Part shown: one piece after another, positions 1 through 7,198 of the stretch | How positions within the stretch are numbered: position 1 is the first letter of the stretch | How the letters are laid out: each line of letters opens with the position of its first letter | Assembly (NCBI GenBank): GCA_030916545.1 | Contig: JAUPWI010000031.1 | Coordinates: 1 to 18,010, forward strand | DNA: 18,010 nt | DNA from: Patescibacteria group bacterium | Lineage (GTDB): Bacteria > Patescibacteriota > Minisyncoccia > Moranbacterales > UBA1568 | Direction of reading: 5' to 3' | Translations under genes and position numbers: made by a program | Notes under the pieces: model-generated | Database searches by the model: none | What the model saw: only the letters and a program-made list of their open reading frames with translations | Told to the model about the DNA's origin: nothing

Positions 1-123
1 AAAGACTGGCTGAGTGTCAACGGTATGTTTGGAGCAAGAAACATACCCCCTGCACAAAGTTTACCTATTGAAACGAAAGCATACTTGTTATGTTCGAACC
101 TACCCATACAAAAAAGAGGCTAA
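1..123 (+). CDS. 3' end of an unrecognised protein (partial)
   Basis: The plus-strand frame starting at base 1 is open for 40 codons and stops at TAA 121-123. The visible residues (KDWLSVNGMFGARNIPP then a mixed tail ending NLPIQKRG) match no family I know. The call rests on context: a terminator-like hairpin begins at 114 and its loop contains the stop codon, as is common at real gene ends. The start lies outside the window. A chance open frame of 40 codons is possible. Confidence 0.45.
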   Translation, partial: KDWLSVNGMFGARNIPPAQSLPIETKAYLLCSNLPIQKRG

Positions 124-138
124 TGTAAGCTTCTTTTT
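114..138. terminator. Bidirectional intrinsic terminator between convergent genes
   Basis: AAGAGGC (114-120) pairs with GCTTCTT (129-135), with one G-T wobble, around an 8-nt loop. T's follow on the plus strand and an A-run precedes, so the minus strand also ends in T's. It would terminate the partial gene ending at 123 and the TrmB-like gene ending at 207. Confidence 0.65.
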
Positions 139-206
139 ACACTAGCTCGCTTGGCGGGACAGCTTTGGATACGATGATTCCTTTTGTGAAACAGCCCTAT
201 TAAAGT

Positions 207-962
207 TTACAAAGAGTATCGTTCCCAAATAATATCATGAATTGACTCGATTGTTTTTGCTAAGGCATCATTACGAATCAACAGTGCAAACGGTTTGCGC
301 ACCGCGACGGCTACCAGCACCCACTCGCCACTCACCGCTACGCTCGCCTCGAGCGGATAGGTTTTGTGTGAAACGCGCTGAAACTCCAACAAATATTTAT
401 TACTCTCCGCCATCACCGTCCGCATCCACTCCGTAGGCTCATCGACCGAGAGCAATACCCGCGCCCTAATCCTCTTCTTCACCCGTGCTTCCACATACTT
501 CCCAAATCGGTATTGCCCCGACAATTCCTGCATCAATTGGGCATTCTCGAATGTTTTCCAAAGTTTTGTTTTCGACTCCCTGAGAAAAATATCCGCCGCC
601 ATCTCAATACCGCCACTCCCCTCGAAGTACCGAAAAGTGATTTCTTCGCCACTATGCTGGGTGATACTCATCAAACGTAAGGCCTCATCCAAATCCAAGC
701 GCTTGCGATTAAACAATGTCTCCAAATACTTCGGCTCCGTCGCCACATAGCGCGTATGCTTCCCGTGTTCCTTGATCGGCGAAACCAACCCCATCTTCAC
801 CAAGGCTTTCAGTGGTGGATACGCAGCCGTCCGCGGGAGCTTAGCCGCCATCGCCAACTCACTCACATTCGCCTGACCAAGCTGAAGCGCCGCGACATAA
901 AGTTTGGCCTCGTAGCAACTGAGCTGAAAAGCGGATTCGAGATACTTTACGATAGTCTGCAT
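207..962 (-). CDS. TrmB-family transcriptional regulator
   Basis: A 251-residue protein with an N-terminal winged helix-turn-helix (about residues 5-75). The helix pair LGQANVSELAMAAKLPRTAAY is followed by KALVKMGLVSP and the wing region GKHTRYVATEP, as in TrmB proteins. These bind promoter DNA and often sense sugars through a C-terminal domain. The C-terminal half here (about 110-250) resembles the phospholipase D-like ligand-binding part of the family but is too divergent for a ligand to be named. I chose the ATG at 962 over a GTG at 995 because the extra residues are hydrophobic and unlike a TrmB N-terminus. No Shine-Dalgarno is visible. It has its own promoter at 1038-1066 and converges on the gene ending at 123. 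Its target is unknown. Confidence 0.75.
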   Translation of the reverse strand: MQTIVKYLESAFQLSCYEAKLYVAALQLGQANVSELAMAAKLPRTAAYPPLKALVKMGLVSPIKEHGKHTRYVATEPKYLETLFNRKRLDLDEALRLMSITQHSGEEITFRYFEGSGGIEMAADIFLRESKTKLWKTFENAQLMQELSGQYRFGKYVEARVKKRIRARVLLSVDEPTEWMRTVMAESNKYLLEFQRVSHKTYPLEASVAVSGEWVLVAVAVRKPFALLIRNDALAKTIESIHDIIWERYSL

Positions 963-1037
963 AAACGCTATGAAAATAATTACTCTGACGTTCACAACGC
1001 CAAAAATATATATGCAAATTTTGGCTTATATATAGTA

Positions 1038-1066
1038 CTTATAACAAATATGAGAGAATAAGTCAA
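1038..1066 (-). promoter_or_regulatory. Sigma-70-type promoter for the TrmB-like gene
   Basis: On the minus strand TTGACT (1066-1061) and TATAAG (1043-1038) are separated by 17 nt. The transcript would start near 1031 and carry a leader of about 70 nt before the ATG at 962. Confidence 0.6.
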
Positions 1067-1104
1067 CCATCTTATACACAAAATATCACTCCCGTGAAAG
1101 AGTG

Positions 1105-1131
1105 TGTTCAGCAACAGAAACCTCTGTTGTG
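1105..1131 (+). other. Hairpin in the leader of the small membrane protein gene
   Basis: CAACAG and CTGTTG pair around a 6-nt loop about 30 nt upstream of the ribosome binding site of the gene at 1159. The rest of 963-1158 holds the TrmB promoter on the minus strand. I see no convincing plus-strand promoter there. The role of the hairpin is unknown. Confidence 0.3.
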
Positions 1132-1158
1132 CAACCTTAACAACTCAGGAGGACAAAA

Positions 1159-1383
1159 ATGGAGATTCTTTTAACGATCATCCAATTGTTTGGTGTCTGT
1201 TTTGGAACCATTGTAATCCAACAAGTCATAATCTGGGTACTCGACCACAAACTTTATTTTTATTTTTTTGGTACCAGAGGGAGTGAACGACAAGATCTCG
1301 CATGTCATCTAATAAGAGTTCTTGGATGGATCATCATGGGTGTCGGGGGATACTCAGTCATCAAGAACTCGGGAATCTTCTGA
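1159..1383 (+). CDS. Small two-helix membrane protein, unrecognised
   Basis: A 74-residue protein. It has two hydrophobic stretches, about residues 3-27 and 48-68, joined by a polar, basic loop (GTRGSERQD), so it is probably an inner-membrane hairpin protein. It is a firm gene call despite its size: a full AGGAGG Shine-Dalgarno (1147-1152) sits 6 nt before the ATG, the strongest such site in the window, and a strong terminator follows 25 nt after the stop. I recognise no family. It stands alone, divergent from the TrmB-like gene, which could regulate it; that is inference from position only. Confidence 0.7.
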   Translation: MEILLTIIQLFGVCFGTIVIQQVIIWVLDHKLYFYFFGTRGSERQDLACHLIRVLGWIIMGVGGYSVIKNSGIF

Positions 1384-1407
1384 TACCACAAAGATACCAT
1401 GCAAAAT

Positions 1408-1441
1408 ATCCCGGCACACAATGTGCCGGGATTCTTTTTTT
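1408..1441 (+). terminator. Strong intrinsic terminator
   Basis: An 11-bp perfect stem (ATCCCGGCACA with TGTGCCGGGAT) with a CAA loop, followed by a T-run to 1441. It ends the transcript of the small membrane protein gene. Confidence 0.9.
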
Positions 1442-1591
1442 GCTCTTAATAATCCCGCAATTTCTTGGTCACGCTGTGATCACGGATGCGTTCAAGAGCC
1501 TTGGCCCTAACATACATTGAGGGTAATAAAAACAAGGCTTTTTACAGGCTTGAATTTATTGGCTCCGGCGATAGGATTCGAACTGTCATAT
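1442..1591. other. Non-coding interval with a tRNA 3'-end fragment
   Basis: I see no credible gene. On the minus strand a weak stem (CAAG/CTTG near 1536-1556) followed by T's could be a poor terminator for the long minus-strand gene block. Bases 1559-1581 are the tRNA remnant listed separately. Confidence 0.4.
1559..1581 (-). other. tRNA 3'-end fragment (T-loop to CCA), possible att remnant
   Basis: Read on the minus strand, the segment starts with a T-loop (TTCGAAT) and ends with CCGGAGCCA, as in the last part of a tRNA gene. The bases before it (GACAG) cannot pair with the T-stem 3' strand (CCTAT), and no D- or anticodon arm is present. It is therefore a fragment, not a gene. It begins a few bases after the stop codon of the gene at 1592. 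Fragments running from T-loop to 3' end are typical of att sites left by tyrosine integrases. No matching full tRNA is in the window. Confidence 0.45.
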
Positions 1592-1933
1592 TCACTGATC
1601 GCTGTCCGCGATATGGAAGAGGCAATTTCCTTTTCCGGATGACCACTCGCGAAGATTCCGAATAGCGGCATCACGGTCGGTCGTCACCAGATATATCGTC
1701 TGCGTTCCACCGGAACTGAACTTGAGTTCAAGCCCACCATTCTCAATCCGATTGGCTCGCAACGACCGATGTCCGCTCCGTCTCCCGGATTGCACACGAA
1801 TCACTGATGGAACGATTTTCTCCACTTCAGGAAGACCATTGAGAAACACGACGCCTTCAGCAGCGAACTCCGTATAACTGCTGTGTCCCTTGGTCGTTTT
1901 GGCGAGCGAAGCGGCGCCGTGTTTCCTGGTCAC
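1592..1933 (-). CDS. Small basic protein, DUF2103-like
   Basis: A 113-residue soluble protein. It starts with a basic, histidine-bearing segment (MTRKHGAASLAKTTKGHSS), followed by a helix and LPEVEKIVPSVIRV, and then strand-rich sequence ending in TIYLVTTD. The order His-containing start, helix, then PEVxKIxPxxI resembles the putative metal-binding DUF2103 proteins; the match is by eye and weak. It starts at GTG 1933, seven bases after the HtrA stop, so it is probably the last gene of that transcript. A tRNA fragment begins just after its stop, so the C-terminus may have been changed by an integration event. Function unknown. Confidence 0.55.
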   Translation of the reverse strand: MTRKHGAASLAKTTKGHSSYTEFAAEGVVFLNGLPEVEKIVPSVIRVQSGRRSGHRSLRANRIENGGLELKFSSGGTQTIYLVTTDRDAAIRNLREWSSGKGNCLFHIADSDQ

Positions 1934-1940
1934 AAGACGA

Positions 1941-3254
1941 TTATTTCCGTTCTTCCAATTTCACTTTCACCTGCTTCGTTTCGCCCTTATGCCATACTTC
2001 TACGGTTACCTCATCATTCACATTCTTCTCGGAGATCAGATTAGCCAGCTGATGCTTCTCATCGATCTTCGCTCCGTCTATCGACAGAAGGATATCATTC
2101 TCCATGATACCTGCCTTATCGGCCGGTGAACCGGGAATCACCGCGAAATCCGTCATCTTTTCGCCCCGGATCACCAGTGCCCCGTGATCGAGCGGCAGAT
2201 TGTTCTCTTTGGCGATCGTTTCGTTCAGAATAAGATAACGCACGCCGATATACGGTGTCGAAATCTTTCCGCTCGCCTTCACTTGTTCGACACTCCGCTT
2301 GACCTGATTGATCGGCAGAGCGAAAGCGATATTTTCCGCTCCGCGAGCCATCGCCACATTCACACCGATCACCTCGCCCGACAAATTGAAGAGTGGCCCG
2401 CCCGAATTTCCCGGATTGATGGCGGCATCCGTCTGAAAAATCCCCGAGAGTTGCTCGGACCGACCGGATCCCGATCCGGCCGACACCTCGCGCTGCACGC
2501 CGGAGATGATTCCACGGGTGACCGAATTCGCGAATTCACCCAGAGGATTTCCAATCGCAATCACCGTCTGGCCCACTTTCATCCGATCGGAATCGCCGAG
2601 ATCAAGCGAAGGAAAATCATTCCCGTCTATCTTGAGAATCGCGATGTCGTGCATCGGATCACGTCCGAGCACTCTGGCACTATGCTCTTTGCCGTCACTC
2701 GTGATGACCGTATATTCCGCTGCCGTATCCGAAACCACATGCTTATTAGTCACGAGTAAACCGTCCGGCGAGACGAGAAAACCGGAACCATTGCCTACCT
2801 GCTGTTTCTCTGTAACTCCGGAATCCCGAGAACCCTGTTCGCGGGTGTTGAATGGATCAAAAAAGAACGGACTCTGAAAAAAATTCCGCACTTTCGGGAC
2901 ATCCTTGGAAATGACGATGCTCACTACACCGGCCGCATTACGCTCTACCAGATCCACGATCACCTCGTCATCCGAAGAAGTCGCTTCTTGCCGACCGGGC
3001 TTCCCATTTTTCTCCGGATTTTCTCCGGCTGGCCCCCGGGAAAACAGGTTCGACTGCTCGTGAAGCATCTTGCTGAATGAGGGGGCAGTCACGCCACCCA
3101 CGAAGCCGAATATCGAGGCGGCTACCAAAAAGACGAAAAACTTCAATCCTTCCCTTTTACGCCCTTCCCAATCGACCGATTGAACCACCTTGGAAGAAGA
3201 GGAGTGCCCTTCTGATGGAAGCTCGGAATTCATTTTTTCGGTATCTTGTTCCAT
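1941..3254 (-). CDS. HtrA/DegP-family membrane-anchored serine protease with PDZ domain
   Basis: A 437-residue S1C-family protease. A cytoplasmic tail of about 36 residues precedes one transmembrane helix (about 37-56, FFVFLVAASIFGFVGGV) and a Ser/Asn-rich linker. The chymotrypsin-like domain follows, with its triad: His172 in TNKHVV, Asp203 in HDIAIL and Ser284 in GNSGGPL. A single PDZ domain (about 333-433) is marked by IPGSPADKAGI and NDILLSIDG. Such proteins degrade or refold damaged proteins outside the membrane. The gene follows the PpiC-like foldase by about 45 bp, which fits an envelope quality-control operon. I chose the ATG at 3254; a GTG at 3290 and an ATG at 3233 are alternatives, and none has a clear Shine-Dalgarno. 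Confidence 0.93.
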   Translation of the reverse strand: MEQDTEKMNSELPSEGHSSSSKVVQSVDWEGRKREGLKFFVFLVAASIFGFVGGVTAPSFSKMLHEQSNLFSRGPAGENPEKNGKPGRQEATSSDDEVIVDLVERNAAGVVSIVISKDVPKVRNFFQSPFFFDPFNTREQGSRDSGVTEKQQVGNGSGFLVSPDGLLVTNKHVVSDTAAEYTVITSDGKEHSARVLGRDPMHDIAILKIDGNDFPSLDLGDSDRMKVGQTVIAIGNPLGEFANSVTRGIISGVQREVSAGSGSGRSEQLSGIFQTDAAINPGNSGGPLFNLSGEVIGVNVAMARGAENIAFALPINQVKRSVEQVKASGKISTPYIGVRYLILNETIAKENNLPLDHGALVIRGEKMTDFAVIPGSPADKAGIMENDILLSIDGAKIDEKHQLANLISEKNVNDEVTVEVWHKGETKQVKVKLEERK

Positions 3255-3269
3255 AAGTATATGCTTATG
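3252..3269 (-). promoter_or_regulatory. Small hairpin over the proposed htrA start codon
   Basis: CATAAG and CTTATG form a 6-bp stem around a 6-nt loop, and the proposed ATG (3254-3252) lies in the stem. It could limit initiation, but the stem is AT-rich and weak and the start itself is uncertain. Confidence 0.25.
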
Positions 3270-3299
3270 ACGAATTACACCGGAAACCACCCATGGATA

Positions 3300-4349
3300 T
3301 CACGGGATGAGAGACGTATCCTGCTGGCTCTCTTCAATCAGCCTCTGCTCAAACCGTCTCATCGCATCATCGCGAAATTCTATTCTGGCACTCTCGACGT
3401 CCCAGACGTACTCCCGTGAAAGAACCAACGGCGGGGATGCACGTATCCGTTCCACGAGCCAGTCGGCTGCGGTCTTCTTCTTGGTGAAAATCTGCTTCAA
3501 ACGATAGAGTGTCCGGTCCCCTTCCTGTTTCGTCTCCTCGACGATGATGATGTGAAATCCAATCTCGCTTTCCACTACATCACCGACGGTTCCGACTTCC
3601 TGCTTCTCGACAGACGACTGGATACTCCTGGAGAGATCCTTCTGGAGAAACCAGCCCAATTCTCCTCCCTCCGATTTCGTTCTCCCCTCCGAATACCGCG
3701 CGACAGCTTCCTCGAAAGAGACTCCGGAATCCAGCGCCCTCCGCGCTTCACGGATTTGCTTCTCCGCACGCGCTTTATTCGCCGCGTCCTTGTTATATGC
3801 TTCGATCAGCCGCTCCTGATACAGATCCGGCGTGACGACTTTCTCCTCGAAATCACCCATGGTCCAACCATACAACCGATCGAGGCTCGCCTCGACATTC
3901 TCTGCGGTACCGCCGTGCTCTTCAAGTTTCCGTCGGACACCGTCATGTGCGGCTTCTTTCGTCACCACGATTCCTTGCTCATGAGCGAGTTTCATGACGA
4001 TGGCATCTTCATACATCTTGTTTAGAACTTCTTTCTCCCGGACCAGAAGACGTTTTTTGCCTTCCTCCGTCGAAAAATCGATCCGAAAACCATAGCGAGA
4101 AAAATCCTGATTTTCATAGAAACGCCGGACCGAACGGATATTCTCCGTCAGTTCCTTCGTCGTTATCATGCCATGATACCCATCGACCACCAACGGGAGC
4201 GCTATCGTACCCCGCACAACATCGCCAGCGCGGTTCCCAGCCGGGGCAACATACCCGATCAGACATACGAAAACGATCAACAACCCGCCAGTACCGGCCA
4301 AGACGATCAAACCGGTCTTCAGTGTTATTTTTTTCTTCGATGTCGCCAT
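3300..4349 (-). CDS. SurA/PpiC-type peptidyl-prolyl cis-trans isomerase, membrane-anchored
   Basis: A 349-residue protein with a basic N-terminus (MATSKKK), one transmembrane helix (about 11-34), a helical SurA-N-like chaperone part (about 95-190) and a parvulin domain (about 195-275). The parvulin signatures are GVSFEEAVARYSEG, GGELGWF and SEIGFHIIIVEE. It should catalyse proline isomerisation and assist folding of exported proteins on the outer face of the membrane. About 75 further residues follow the parvulin domain. A TTG at 4361 overlaps the stop of the DivIC gene as TTGA and would add four residues; I prefer the ATG at 4349. It lies between the division gene and the HtrA protease in one direction, so cotranscription is likely. 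Confidence 0.9.
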   Translation of the reverse strand: MATSKKKITLKTGLIVLAGTGGLLIVFVCLIGYVAPAGNRAGDVVRGTIALPLVVDGYHGMITTKELTENIRSVRRFYENQDFSRYGFRIDFSTEEGKKRLLVREKEVLNKMYEDAIVMKLAHEQGIVVTKEAAHDGVRRKLEEHGGTAENVEASLDRLYGWTMGDFEEKVVTPDLYQERLIEAYNKDAANKARAEKQIREARRALDSGVSFEEAVARYSEGRTKSEGGELGWFLQKDLSRSIQSSVEKQEVGTVGDVVESEIGFHIIIVEETKQEGDRTLYRLKQIFTKKKTAADWLVERIRASPPLVLSREYVWDVESARIEFRDDAMRRFEQRLIEESQQDTSLIP

Positions 4350-4357
4350 AGGATATT

Positions 4358-4765
4358 TCAAGTCGATCGCTCCTTACCGAATAGCATTCTCCACCACTTC
4401 ACATAGTTCGGCGAACGAAACTCCGCCACGCGACCGGTTCCGATGATCGGAATGGGAAGATTCCCCATATCATCCGCCGTCTCCGAACGTGTCTTCACGA
4501 CAATCACCTCCTCATCTATCTTTTTCAGACCGAGCTTATCCTTCGCTTCACGCTCCTTGAAACTCGCTGAGGAAAAATATTCGATTTTTTCCCGCAGGGT
4601 CGCATTCTCCTGATCAATCCGCTTCGCTTCACGCTCCAATTCCCGTATCTCGCTCTTGATCATACCCGTGCGCTCAAAGAACCGATAGGAGACAGTGCCG
4701 ATCCAGACGGCAAGCCCGAATGCGCCTATGAAGACCGCTCGCGTGAGGAGAGTCCGCGTATTCAT
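4358..4765 (-). CDS. Septum formation initiator, DivIC/FtsB-like
   Basis: A 135-residue bitopic protein. A short basic N-terminus and a transmembrane helix (about 10-30) are followed by a coiled coil (about 34-65, SEIRELEREAKRIDQENATL) and the conserved turn FKEREAKDKLGLKKIDEEVIVV. This order and size fit the DivIC/FtsB family, which forms a division-site complex with FtsL and FtsQ/DivIB. The C-terminal 45 residues are longer than in E. coli FtsB and end close to the membrane-protein reading frame of the next gene. The start ATG at 4765 has no strong Shine-Dalgarno. It lies 15 bp after a 36-codon membrane peptide gene and overlaps the alternative TTG start of the foldase gene. Confidence 0.88.
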   Translation of the reverse strand: MNTRTLLTRAVFIGAFGLAVWIGTVSYRFFERTGMIKSEIRELEREAKRIDQENATLREKIEYFSSASFKEREAKDKLGLKKIDEEVIVVKTRSETADDMGNLPIPIIGTGRVAEFRSPNYVKWWRMLFGKERST

Positions 4766-4780
4766 AAGACAGGGAAAGGC

Positions 4781-4891
4781 CTAATAATATACCAGCGGTG
4801 CCACGAGAAACGCGATCATGGAGAGTGCCACCAGAATCGAGAGGACAACCCAGAGGATATAGGCTCGACGATGCCATTTCCGGAAACTCAT
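4781..4891 (-). CDS. 36-residue single-span membrane peptide
   Basis: ATG (4891-4889) opens a 36-codon frame ending in TAG (4783-4781). The peptide starts with a strongly basic segment (MSFRKWHRRAY), continues as one hydrophobic span of about 24 residues (ILWVVLSILVALSMIAFLV) and ends APLVYY. The positive-inside charge pattern and position 15 bp before the divIC-like gene argue for a real gene. No family is recognised. It may be a small partner of the division or envelope proteins, which is inference. No Shine-Dalgarno is obvious. Confidence 0.65.
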   Translation of the reverse strand: MSFRKWHRRAYILWVVLSILVALSMIAFLVAPLVYY

Positions 4892-5020
4892 ATCAAAAAG
4901 AATCAAACGCGACGGTTTACGCTCTCCAGAATACCAAAAAACCTATCTTCACGCAAAAGCCAGGTCAAAAAAAACACCCACTCCGCTCCCTGATGTGCAG
5001 CCCGAGACGGCTCAGGATGA
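4892..5020 (-). promoter_or_regulatory. Intergenic region: terminator-like T-run and promoter for the division/foldase genes
   Basis: On the minus strand, just after the ATPase stop, there is a nested hairpin (CCTGA/TCAGG around AGCC/GGCT, about 4985-5018) and, further on, a run of eight T's near 4970. The hairpin does not touch the T-run, so termination is uncertain. Downstream, TTGCGT and TATTCT are 17 nt apart, about 35 nt before the small peptide start, and could be the promoter for 4891 down to 1592. Confidence 0.4.
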
Positions 5021-7192
5021 CTACTCCTCTCCTGGTGCCTGTTTCTTGACCGAGTGGATCATATCACGGACATCATCGAGATTGACGCTTGATTTCTTGC
5101 GCAATGGCTTGAATGTCTTCGGTTGGATATGCTGCATCTGCGAAAGCGACATCGGGGCCTCATCCGATACATATCGCTCAGATTGAGCCTCCCGCCTCTC
5201 CGAAAACCGGCTTCCTGAAGACGCTGACTCCCGTCGGACCAATGGCCGCCCCACGTGCTCCCCGACAGGCCCCGATCCCATACTGCTCCGTACTTTCGCG
5301 GCCGCCCGCTGATAATCCCGCAAACAATCCTTACAGAAAGTCGGGCGCGCCGCTACCGGCTTGAAAGGGACACTGATCGCGATGCCGCATGTGGCGCATG
5401 TGGCGGCAAACATCTCCCTCTCCACCACCCCCCCGGATACCGTCGGAGTCTCCGTTTTCGATGCGGACACGAGATTCGTCCGGGGATTGGCAGCGGATCG
5501 CATGACAGTCGGCTCCTCCGTGGAAAGTGTCCGCTTACGGATGCTCTCATCCCCGATGGTTCTGGCTTCCGATACTGATACGACAGGAACACCTGGATCG
5601 ACGCTTTGCGTCATCTGCGTCATCGGAATATCTTCCGTCGGCTTCTCAACAGGAAGTTTTCCGGAGAAAGGCCTCGAAACACCTTGCGACGCGACGGCCG
5701 GCGTTACTGATTTCGCGACGGCCGGCGCTCCGGAAAAAGGCCGAGAGACACCCTGGGATTGGCGCGGCGCCGATGGCGAAGCTGCTCGACTCGATGGCGC
5801 ATGCCTGATCAGATCCGCCGAGGTCGAGATTGTTCGAGGAACGTAGGTTCTTGTGCTCCCTCCCTGCGGAGCGGCACCCGGCTGCCGATACAGAGCCAGC
5901 TTTTCTTCCTCGGTCAGCATACCGCTCCAGCGCCGGATCTTGTCCTCCACCTCCGTCTTGTCCGAAGCATACCGTTCCCGCGAGATACGGATCACCTTTT
6001 CCTCATTCTCCCGCGTATGATCGATCTGGATCGGGGCAAGGGAAACCGCGCTGAAAGCATCCCCCGCGATACCGTCGATCATCAGTTTCAGATAGATATG
6101 GTATTTCGGAAGATTGACAATATCGTTCATGAGGAAGATCGGATCGAATTCCTTCTCCAGGAACTCGGCGTCCGTCGCCCCGACACGAAAGGAGATGATG
6201 GTCCCCGCGTTCCCGAAAATCGCGTCCCGAACCTTCTCGTCGATCTGGGTCACGTACTGATTCGCCAATACGAGATTGAGGTGATATTTCCGAGCTTCCG
6301 AAAGGATATTGGCGAAAGACTCCGTCGCGAAGTTCTGGAACTCATCGACGTACAAGTAGAAATCCGCGCGCTCTTCCTCGGGCATATCCACCCGACCCAT
6401 GGCGGCCAACTGGATCTTCGTGATCATCATCGCCCCGAGCAAAGCACTGTTGTCCTCGCCGATGCGACCCTTGGAGAGGTTCATGATCAGGATCTTCCGA
6501 TTGTCCATCGCCTCGCGCACATCGAATGACGATACCGTTTGACCGACGATATTCCGGATCAGGGCGCTCGAAAGGAACTGACCAACCTTGTTCTGAATCG
6601 GAGAGATGACCTCCTGCAGGACACGGTCGTTCCATTTGGAAAATTCATCCACCCAAAAACTCTTCACCACCGGATCCGTCACCTTTTCCACGACCCTTTC
6701 CCGATAAGACTTGTCCACCAAAATACGCGTCACCCCGAGCAGCGTGGATCCCGGATATTCCAAGAGGGCCATGATGGCATTCCGAAGAATGTATTCCAAC
6801 CGCGGTCCCCATGAATCCGCCCAGATCTTCTTGAAGACTCCGACCAATCCGGAAGCGACCAGATGGCGGTATTCCGGACCGACCTTTTCCATCACATTGA
6901 AAGCGATCGGGAAATCCTGATCGGACGGATTGAAATAGATGACATCATTGATGCGGTTCGCGGGAATCGCCTTGATGAGCTTCTCCGCCGTATCACCATG
7001 AGGATCGATAAAGGCGACTCCGTGCCCCTTCTGAATATCCTGAATGACCAGATTCTCCAGAAGATTCGTCTTCCCCATACCGGTCTTCCCGATGACGTAC
7101 ATGTGCCGGCGCCGGTCATCCGTCTTGATGCCGAACACCCGCTCCTGATTCCGAAAATTCGTCTTGGCGAAAAATGCGATATCCTCTTGCAT
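5021..7192 (-). CDS. VirD4/TraG-like DNA-pump ATPase with C-terminal zinc ribbon
   Basis: A 723-residue P-loop ATPase of the HerA/FtsK-VirD4 type. Walker A is GKTGMGKT at 35-42; Walker B is FYLYVDEFQNF with Asp283-Glu284; LANQYVTQ (309-316) fits the following sensor-like motif. No N-terminal membrane helix is present; the upstream gene supplies one. Residues about 425-590 are low complexity (Pro, Ser, Arg, Thr) and contain the same motif twice, SQGVSRPFSG at 479-488 and 502-511. A CxxC-17-CxxC zinc ribbon follows (Cys599, 602, 620, 623, with VPFKP between), then a basic C-terminal tail. Family members couple DNA or protein substrates to type IV secretion-like channels. The gene begins 6 bp after its membrane partner. 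Whether it moves DNA, assembles an envelope machine or does something else cannot be told from sequence. Confidence 0.88.
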   Translation of the reverse strand: MQEDIAFFAKTNFRNQERVFGIKTDDRRRHMYVIGKTGMGKTNLLENLVIQDIQKGHGVAFIDPHGDTAEKLIKAIPANRINDVIYFNPSDQDFPIAFNVMEKVGPEYRHLVASGLVGVFKKIWADSWGPRLEYILRNAIMALLEYPGSTLLGVTRILVDKSYRERVVEKVTDPVVKSFWVDEFSKWNDRVLQEVISPIQNKVGQFLSSALIRNIVGQTVSSFDVREAMDNRKILIMNLSKGRIGEDNSALLGAMMITKIQLAAMGRVDMPEEERADFYLYVDEFQNFATESFANILSEARKYHLNLVLANQYVTQIDEKVRDAIFGNAGTIISFRVGATDAEFLEKEFDPIFLMNDIVNLPKYHIYLKLMIDGIAGDAFSAVSLAPIQIDHTRENEEKVIRISRERYASDKTEVEDKIRRWSGMLTEEEKLALYRQPGAAPQGGSTRTYVPRTISTSADLIRHAPSSRAASPSAPRQSQGVSRPFSGAPAVAKSVTPAVASQGVSRPFSGKLPVEKPTEDIPMTQMTQSVDPGVPVVSVSEARTIGDESIRKRTLSTEEPTVMRSAANPRTNLVSASKTETPTVSGGVVEREMFAATCATCGIAISVPFKPVAARPTFCKDCLRDYQRAAAKVRSSMGSGPVGEHVGRPLVRRESASSGSRFSERREAQSERYVSDEAPMSLSQMQHIQPKTFKPLRKKSSVNLDDVRDMIHSVKKQAPGEE

Positions 7193-7198
7193 AGGTAT

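Noticed and set aside
1560..1660. A complete tRNA gene on the minus strand ending near 1559
   Set aside because: Only the T-loop and acceptor 3' part fit. The T-stem 5' strand does not pair, and no D- or anticodon arm could be drawn in the DUF2103-like coding sequence upstream.
5353..6814. Long overlapping open frames opposite the ATPase gene
   Set aside because: They follow the codon periodicity of the ATPase on the other strand, contain no recognisable domains and are Arg/Pro-rich, as expected for shadow frames.
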